Assembly (NCBI GenBank): GCA_002327305.1
Contig: DCUZ01000076.1
Coordinates: 1-46,945 of the forward strand
Source of the DNA: Holophagales bacterium UBA2201
GTDB taxonomy: Bacteria; Acidobacteriota; Thermoanaerobaculia; UBA2201
DNA: 46,945 bases
Direction of reading: 5' to 3'
Below, piece after piece: positions 41,243-46,945 of the stretch; the first letter of the stretch is position 1, and each line of letters opens with the position of its first letter. Under the pieces are notes generated by a model, which did not search any database, was not told the DNA's origin, and saw only the letters and a list, made by a program, of their open reading frames with translations. Made by a program: the position numbers and the translations under genes.

Positions 41243-41779
41243 ATGTCCCGGATCACCGCCTACGCCCTTCCCGTCTTCTACGCCCTGCTCTTCGGGGCGA
41301 TCTGGTTGCTCCACCATTCGAAGGGCCTTCCCGAATCGATCGCCGGCCTCAGGGGCGCCTTCGATTATTCCCTGCTGGTCATGCTGGCCATTTTCTGGGC
41401 GGTCTATTTCCTGGCCAAGCGCAACCTCTTCGACCCCCTCGCCTCCGTCATGGACCGGCGGGGGCGTTTCGTCAGGGAACGCGCCGAGGCCCGCGACCGC
41501 GCGGAGCGGGCGCTGAGGGAGGCGCGGGAGGCCTTCGACCGGCGCCTCAAGGAGGTGCGGCAGGAGGAGCAGGCCGCCGTGGAGGCGTTGCGGCAGGAAC
41601 TGTCGGCCCGGCGCGACCAGGCGCTGGCGCGCGAGCGGCAGGCGATGCAGGCGGAGATGGAATCCGCCCGGGCGCGCCTGGAGGCCGAGGGCGAACGCGC
41701 CCGGGACGAACTCGGGCCCGCCGCCCGGTCCATCGCCGGCGCCATCATCGCCAGGGTGACGAACCGCCATGCGATGTAG
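41243..41779 (+). CDS. atpF: ATP synthase F0 subunit b-type (b')
   Basis: A 178-aa peripheral-stalk subunit with an N-terminal membrane part and a long charged coiled coil (about residues 70-170, rich in Arg, Glu and Ala). Two hydrophobic segments are visible (about 3-24 and 40-62), whereas b subunits usually have one; the first could be an extra helix or an uncleaved signal. The family match rests on architecture and operon position, because b-type sequences are poorly conserved. It overlaps the next b gene by 11 bases. Genes for subunits a and c are not upstream here, so the F0 ring genes must be located elsewhere. Confidence 0.8.
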   Translation: MSRITAYALPVFYALLFGAIWLLHHSKGLPESIAGLRGAFDYSLLVMLAIFWAVYFLAKRNLFDPLASVMDRRGRFVRERAEARDRAERALREAREAFDRRLKEVRQEEQAAVEALRQELSARRDQALARERQAMQAEMESARARLEAEGERARDELGPAARSIAGAIIARVTNRHAM

Positions 41780-42326
41780 GGCCCTCTTCCTCGTCCTCCT
41801 GTTCTCGGCCGCCCCCCTCCTGGCCGCGGGGGGACACGCCGGGGAGGGGAGCCCGGTCCTCGGCGTATTCCTCAAGGTCCTCAATGTCGGCGCCTTTTTC
41901 GGCCTCCTTATTTATTTGATGGCCCGCCCCCTGCGCGGCTTTTTCGAAAAGCAGACCGAGGGGATCCGCGCCTCCCTGGACGCCAGCCGCTCCAACGAGC
42001 GGGAGGCCCTGGAATTGGAAGCGAAGGCCCGCGACCTCGCCGCTTCGGTGGAGGGGGAGGTCGCCGTCTTAAAGGAGCGGTTCGCCTCCGACCGCGAGCG
42101 GGTCCGGGAGGAGATCGAAGGTGCCACCGGTCGCGCCCTGGCCCGCCTGAGGGCGGACCACGCGCGGAGCCTGTCCCAGATGGAGGCGGCCTTCCGCTCC
42201 CGCCTGGTGAGCCGGACCCTCCAGGCGGCCCGGGAGGAGGCGTTGGGGATCCTCGCGAAGGACCTCACGCCCGCCGACCGCGCCCGCTTCCTCGAGACGG
42301 TGACCGCCGAAAGGGAGGGGGCGTGA
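41769..42326 (+). CDS. atpF: ATP synthase F0 subunit b
   Basis: A 185-aa second peripheral-stalk subunit. It begins with a signal-like hydrophobic stretch (ALFLVLLFSAAPLLAAGG), then one membrane helix (VLGVFLKVLNVGAFFGLLIYL), the short RPLRGFFEKQTEGIRASLD segment typical of b subunits, and a coiled coil to the C-terminus. Together with the preceding gene it would form a b/b' heterodimer, as in photosynthetic and many other bacteria. The delta gene starts at the GTGA overlap of its stop. Confidence 0.85.
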   Translation: MRCRALFLVLLFSAAPLLAAGGHAGEGSPVLGVFLKVLNVGAFFGLLIYLMARPLRGFFEKQTEGIRASLDASRSNEREALELEAKARDLAASVEGEVAVLKERFASDRERVREEIEGATGRALARLRADHARSLSQMEAAFRSRLVSRTLQAAREEALGILAKDLTPADRARFLETVTAEREGA

Positions 42327-42856
42327 AGTCCGTCGAACTGCGCCGCCTGGCCCACAGCGTCGGCAGGACCCTGCGCAAGGCCGGGGAGCCCCTCGACGCC
42401 CTGGCCCTGTTCGGCCGGCTGTTCAAGGAAAATCCCCGCGCCCTGGGCCTGCTCCAGAACCCCGCGATCCCCCTCGACCAGCGTGACGCGGCCCTCAAAA
42501 GCGCCCTGGACGCCGCCGGCGCGCCCCCCACCTCCCGCGCGGTCCTGGAGGGGTTGGCCCGCACCTTCACCCTCGCCGTCCTGCCCGACCTCCTGGCCCT
42601 GCTGGAGACGCAGGCCCTACGTCGCCGGGGGGTCCTGCCGCTGAGGGTGGAGGTGGCCTCCGAGCCCGCCGAAGCGGAGCGGGCCGCCATCGGGCGCTAT
42701 CTGAAGGGGCTCCTCAACCAGGACCTGAGGCTGGACTTCGCGGTCCGGCCCTCCCTTCTGGGGGGATTCGTGGCCCGGTCGGAGAGCTATTTCGTGGACG
42801 CCTCCCTCGAGGGAAGGGTCCGAGCCATCACTTCGCTGGAGGAATCATGCCCATAG
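42323..42856 (+). CDS. atpH: ATP synthase F1 subunit delta
   Basis: A 177-aa subunit that links F1 to the peripheral stalk. The N-terminal helical domain is RRLAHSVGRTLRKAGEPLDAL, and the C-terminal part shows the family element RPSLLGGFVARSESYFVDASLEGRVRAI. The start is GTG in a GTGA overlap with the b gene, and its end overlaps the alpha start by 10 bases. Its length is typical. Confidence 0.93.
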   Translation: MKSVELRRLAHSVGRTLRKAGEPLDALALFGRLFKENPRALGLLQNPAIPLDQRDAALKSALDAAGAPPTSRAVLEGLARTFTLAVLPDLLALLETQALRRRGVLPLRVEVASEPAEAERAAIGRYLKGLLNQDLRLDFAVRPSLLGGFVARSESYFVDASLEGRVRAITSLEESCP

Positions 42857-44379
42857 ACGCCAAGCACATCGCGGAACAGATCGAGAGCCAGCTCAAGGGG
42901 TACGAGAGCCAGGTGGACCTGGCGGAGGTGGGGACGGTGGTCTCCGTCGGCGACGGCATCGCCATCGTGCACGGGCTGGAGAAGGTCATGGCCGGCGAGA
43001 TGGTGGACTTCGGCGGCAAGATCTACGGCCTGGCGCTGAACCTGGACGAGGATTCCATCGGCTGCGTCATCATGGGCGAGGTCCACACCATCAAGGAGGG
43101 ACAGATGGTGCGCCGCACCAAGCGCATCATCCAGGTCCCCGTGGGCGAGGCGCTGATCGGCCGCGTCGTGGACCCCCTGGGGATGCCGCTCGACGGCAAG
43201 GGGCCCGTCGCCTCCAAGGAGTTCTACCCCGTCGAGCGCATCGCCCCCGGCGTCGTGGACCGCCACCCGGTCAACACCCCCCTTCAGACGGGGCTCAAGG
43301 CCATTGATTCCATGATCCCCATCGGGCGGGGCCAGCGCGAACTGATCATCGGGGACCGGCAGACGGGGAAGACCGCCATCGGCATCGACACCATCATCAA
43401 CCAGAAGGGCAAGGGGGTGATCTGCGTCTACGTGGCCATCGGGCAGAAGCAGTCCACCGTGGCCCAGGTGGTCAAGACGCTGGAGGAGTTCGGGGCGATG
43501 GAGCACACCATCGTGGTCTCCGCCACCGCCTCCGAGCCCGCCCCCCTGCAATACCTGGCCCCCTACGGCGGATGCGCCATGGCTGAATGGTTCATGTTCA
43601 ACGGGCGCGACGCCCTCTGCGTCTACGACGACCTCTCCAAGCACGCCGCCGCCTACCGCGAGATCTCGCTCCTCCTGCGGCGCCCCCCCGGCCGCGAGGC
43701 CTACCCGGGCGACGTCTTCTACCTCCACTCGCGCCTCCTCGAGCGCGCCTCCCGCCTCGACCCGCGCCTCGGCGGGGGGTCGCTGACGGCCCTGCCCATC
43801 ATCGAGACCCAGATGGGCGACGTCTCGGCCTACATCCCCACCAACGTCATCTCCATCACCGACGGCCAGATCTACCTCGAGGGCGACCTCTTCTACAGCG
43901 GCATCCGCCCCGCCGTCAACGTGGGGCTCTCCGTCTCGCGCGTCGGCGGCAACGCCCAGATCCGCGCCATCCGCAAACTGGCCGGCTCCCTGCGGCTCGA
44001 CCTGGCCCAGTACCGCGAACTGGCCGCCTTCGCCCAGTTCGGCTCGGACCTGGACAAGTCCACCCTCAAGCAGTTGGCCCGCGGCGAGCGGCTGGTGGAA
44101 CTGCTCAAGCAGGCCCAGTACGTGCCGCAGGACGTGGCCCTGCAGGTCTTCGGCATCTTCGCCGGGACCCAGGGCTACCTCGACGGCATCCGGACCCCGT
44201 CGGTGTCCCATTTTGAGCGGGAACTGCACGCCTATGCCGGGGCCGAGCGGGCCGACCTGCTTATGGCCATCCGCGAGAAGAAGGAATTCGACAAGGACCT
44301 GGAATCGAAACTGCACGAGGCCCTCAAGGCCTTCACCGAGCGGTTCCTCAAGGACCACCCGGAGGCGGCCGTTGCCTAA
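42847..44379 (+). CDS. atpA: ATP synthase F1 subunit alpha
   Basis: A 510-aa regulatory nucleotide-binding subunit of F1. It has the beta-barrel domain (GTVVSVGDGIAIVHGLEKV), the P-loop GDRQTGKT near residue 171, and the alpha signature PAVNVGLSVSRVGGNAQ near residue 358. It would alternate with beta in the catalytic hexamer. The ATG has GGAGGA upstream and overlaps delta. It ends in TAA shortly after the start of gamma. Confidence 0.98.
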   Translation: MPIDAKHIAEQIESQLKGYESQVDLAEVGTVVSVGDGIAIVHGLEKVMAGEMVDFGGKIYGLALNLDEDSIGCVIMGEVHTIKEGQMVRRTKRIIQVPVGEALIGRVVDPLGMPLDGKGPVASKEFYPVERIAPGVVDRHPVNTPLQTGLKAIDSMIPIGRGQRELIIGDRQTGKTAIGIDTIINQKGKGVICVYVAIGQKQSTVAQVVKTLEEFGAMEHTIVVSATASEPAPLQYLAPYGGCAMAEWFMFNGRDALCVYDDLSKHAAAYREISLLLRRPPGREAYPGDVFYLHSRLLERASRLDPRLGGGSLTALPIIETQMGDVSAYIPTNVISITDGQIYLEGDLFYSGIRPAVNVGLSVSRVGGNAQIRAIRKLAGSLRLDLAQYRELAAFAQFGSDLDKSTLKQLARGERLVELLKQAQYVPQDVALQVFGIFAGTQGYLDGIRTPSVSHFERELHAYAGAERADLLMAIREKKEFDKDLESKLHEALKAFTERFLKDHPEAAVA

Positions 44380-45220
44380 TCTCAAGGACATCCGCCGGCG
44401 CATCCGGTCGGTGAGGTCCACCCAGCAGATCACGCGCGCCATGAAGATGGTGGCCGCGGCGAAACTGCGCAAAGCGCAGGACCGGCTCCACGCCACCGAC
44501 GCCTACGTGCGGGGGCTCGACGACCTGCGCCGCGGCCTCGTCCGGCGCGCGGGGCCCGGGGCCCATCCCTTCCTCCGGAGGCCGGAGGGCGACCGCGCCC
44601 TCGTCCTCCTCATCACCGGCGACCGCGGCCTTTGCGGCTCCTACAACTCCGCCCTCCTGGCCCGGGCCGACCGGCTCGCCGCCGAGCGCGGCGGGGGGCT
44701 GTCCTTCCTCCTGGCCGGGAAGAAGGGGGTGGACCACTTCGCCAAAACCCCGGTCGAGGTCCTGGCGGCCTACCCCAATATTTTCGCCAAGCTGGACGCC
44801 CTCCCCTCCGCCGAGATGGCGGAGGCGGCCCGCGAGGCCTTCCTCTCCGGGCGGGTCCAGCGGGTGGAGGCCCTTTCCGCCCGGTTCCGCTCCCTCAGCA
44901 GCTTCCCGGTGGAATTGACGCCCCTTCTGCCGATGGAGGCCGGGGAGGCCGGAGAGGAGGGCGCCAACGAGTACCTCTGCGAACCCTCCATCGGGGAGAT
45001 CCTCGCGGAACTGCTGCCGCGGGCCCTTTCGGTGGCGGTCCACCGGCTCATGCTGGAGGCCAACGCCGCCGAGCAGGCCGCCCGCATGACCGCCATGGAA
45101 CTGGCCACCCACAACGCCGACGACATGATCGGCTCACTCACCCTCTTCTATAACCGGGCGCGCCAGGCCGCCATCACCAAGGAGCTCATCGAGATCGTCT
45201 CGGGGGCGCAGGCGCAATGA
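44372..45220 (+). CDS. atpG: ATP synthase F1 subunit gamma
   Basis: A 282-aa central-stalk subunit. The N-terminal helix carries LKDIRRRIRSVRSTQQITRA and MKMVAAAKL, the middle ITGDRGLCGSYNS, and the C-terminal helix AMELATHNADDMIGSLTLFYNRARQAAITKELIEI. I chose the TTG at 44372, with GGAGG six bases upstream, overlapping the alpha stop by 8 bases. Its stop codon forms ATGA with a downstream ATG that opens the long frame across the repeat array separating gamma from beta. Confidence 0.97.
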   Translation: MPNLKDIRRRIRSVRSTQQITRAMKMVAAAKLRKAQDRLHATDAYVRGLDDLRRGLVRRAGPGAHPFLRRPEGDRALVLLITGDRGLCGSYNSALLARADRLAAERGGGLSFLLAGKKGVDHFAKTPVEVLAAYPNIFAKLDALPSAEMAEAAREAFLSGRVQRVEALSARFRSLSSFPVELTPLLPMEAGEAGEEGANEYLCEPSIGEILAELLPRALSVAVHRLMLEANAAEQAARMTAMELATHNADDMIGSLTLFYNRARQAAITKELIEIVSGAQAQ

Positions 45221-45224
45221 ATAC

Positions 45225-46335
45225 AATAAGTTCAAAGTTCAAAGTCCAAAGTTCAAAGTTGGGATGGGCGGGGGAGCCTTCCAGCGTTCCCGCCTTCCCG
45301 CCTTCCCGCCTTCATGGGGAGCCTTCCCGCCTTCCCGCCTTCCCGCTTTCCCGCGTTCCCGCCTTCCCGCGTTCCCGCCTTCATGGGGAGCCTTCCCGCG
45401 TTCCCGCGTTCCCGCCTTCCCGCGTTCCCGCGTTCCCGCCTTCCCGCCGTAACGTAGCCGCAGGCTTCAGCCTGCGTAGAAGTTTCGAGTTTCAAGTTTC
45501 GAGTTTCGAGTTGGGACAGGTGGGGGAGCCTTCCCGCCTTCCCGCGTTCCCGCGTTCAAGCTGTAATGTAGCCGCAGGCTTCAGCCTGCGCAGAAGTTTC
45601 GAGTTTCGAGTTTCGAGTTTCGAGTTAGGAGGGGCGGGGGAGCCTTCCCGCCTTCCCGCGTTCCCGCCTTCCCGCCTTCCCGCTTTCCCGTCTTCCCGCC
45701 TTCTCGCCTTCCCGCGTTCCCGCCTTCCCGCCTTCCCGCCTTCCCGCCGTAATGTAGCCGCAGGCTTCAGCCTGCGTAGAAGTTTCGAGTTTCGAGTTTC
45801 GAGTTTCGAGTTAGGAGGGGCGGGGGAGCTTTCCCGCGTTCCCGCCTTCCCGCGTTCAAGCTGTAATGTAGCCGCAGGCTTCAGCCTGCGCAGAAGTTTC
45901 GAGTTTCGAGTTTCGAGTTTCGAGTTAGGAGGGGCGGGGGAGCCTTCCCGCCTTCCCGCGTTCCCGCGTTCCCGCCTTCCCGCTTTCCCGTCTTCCCGCC
46001 TTCTCGCCTTCCCGCGTTCCCGCCTTCCCGCCTTCCCGCCTTCCCGCCGTAATGTAGCCGCAGGCTTCAGCCTGCGTAGAAGTTTCGAGTTTCGAGTTTC
46101 GAGTTTCGAGTTAGGAGGGGCGGGGGAGCTTTCCCGCGTTCCCGCCTTCCCGCGTTCAAGCTGTAATGTAGCCGCAGGCTTCAGCCTGCGCAGAAGTTTC
46201 AAGTTTCAAGTTTCAAGTTTCGAGTTAGGAGGGGCGGGGGAGCCTTCCCGCCTTCCGCGTTCTGCGTTCCGCGTGAGGCGGGCGGGGGAGCTTTCCCGCG
46301 TTCCCGCTTTCCAGCCTTCCAGCGTTCCTATGCAA
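45225..46335. repeat. Hairpin-bearing 300-base-period repeat array inside the atp operon
   Basis: This 1.1-kb stretch between atpG and atpD is built from three words: TTTCGAG runs, CCTTCCCG/CGTTCCCG runs, and the hairpin CGCAGGCTTCAGCCTGCG. The hairpin occurs six times, at 45459, 45573, 45759, 45873, 46059 and 46173, alternating 114 and 186 bases apart, so the compound period is 300. The units 45591-45890 and 45891-46190 differ at one position that I can see (45668 versus 45968). All spacings are multiples of three, and one plus-strand frame (45217-46344, 375 codons) is open throughout. It starts at the ATGA over the atpG stop and ends two bases before atpD. I do not claim that it encodes a functional protein. 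It is not a CRISPR array. Confidence 0.95.
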
Positions 46336-46346
46336 GGAGTCTAACT

Positions 46347-46945
<599 letters not shown>

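Noticed and set aside
45459..46190. Possible CRISPR array (regular repeats)
   Set aside because: The repeated unit is an 18-base hairpin with alternating 114/186 spacing, and the sequences between copies are themselves low-complexity repeats and near identical, not unique spacers. No cas gene is nearby.
45217..46344. The 375-codon frame through the atp-operon array as an established protein gene
   Set aside because: The sequence is pure repeat and the opposite strand is also open for long stretches, so openness alone does not prove coding. Kept as a finding only.

Overview
This is a GC-rich chromosomal window from a Gram-negative bacterium. The evidence for that is diderm-type secretion signals, a Tat substrate, F1Fo ATP synthase with two b-type subunits, and several very large secreted multidomain proteins. 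The mixture of a Myxococcus-type DUF2378 protein, a pyruvoyl arginine decarboxylase, and BNR/PKD/jelly-roll secreted proteins ending in a CG-x-G fibronectin-like motif suggests Acidobacteriota, Myxococcota-like or another deep lineage. I cannot fix the taxon from this window. No phage or transposase gene is visible.

Layout. 1-1.3 kb: low-complexity repeats, an MNT-type nucleotidyltransferase and small ORFs. 1.4-6.0 kb (minus): an ACT-domain protein and an oligopeptide-type binding protein, then a polyamine cluster (pyruvoyl arginine decarboxylase, agmatinase, DUF2378 protein, HAD phosphatase). 6.1-7.9 kb (plus): rplM-rpsI-rpsB, closed by a terminator. 8.1-26.4 kb: three giant paralogous secreted BNR/Asp-box proteins (1427, 1461 and 1609 aa). 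Between the second and third lies a divergent 1336-aa tandem class III adenylyl cyclase/ATPase/TPR protein resembling soluble adenylyl cyclase. 26.5-33.2 kb: divergent YfcC-type and SSS transporters, a tRNA-Ser(UGA) with broken flanking copies, and a DUF6599/DUF362/polyferredoxin operon. 33.3-41.0 kb (minus): a secreted HExxH metallopeptidase translationally coupled to a second large secreted protein. 41.2 kb to the end (plus): ATP synthase genes b', b, delta, alpha, gamma and the start of beta.

Main observation. Each of the three BNR genes is preceded by a perfect TGTGA-N6-TCACA palindrome, the classical CRP half-site arrangement. In all three, exactly 20 bases separate the palindrome from a GGCC-TATAAT -10 box, which places its centre near -40.5, the class II activator position. 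The palindrome before the third gene lies in the divergent region shared with the adenylyl cyclase. I infer a local cAMP-CRP-type circuit: cyclase makes cAMP, a CRP-family regulator (not in this window) binds the three operators, and the giant secreted proteins, perhaps also the cyclase, are switched on together.

Second observation. About 1.1 kb of hairpin-bearing repeat sits inside the ATP synthase operon between gamma and beta. It holds six copies of an 18-base hairpin spaced 114/186 bases, so the period is 300. Two adjacent 300-base units differ at one base. All periods are multiples of three, and one reading frame stays open from the ATGA at the gamma stop to two bases before the beta start. 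Related low-complexity arrays fill several other intergenic regions. Several genes also have a -10 box six or seven bases before the start codon, implying leaderless mRNAs.
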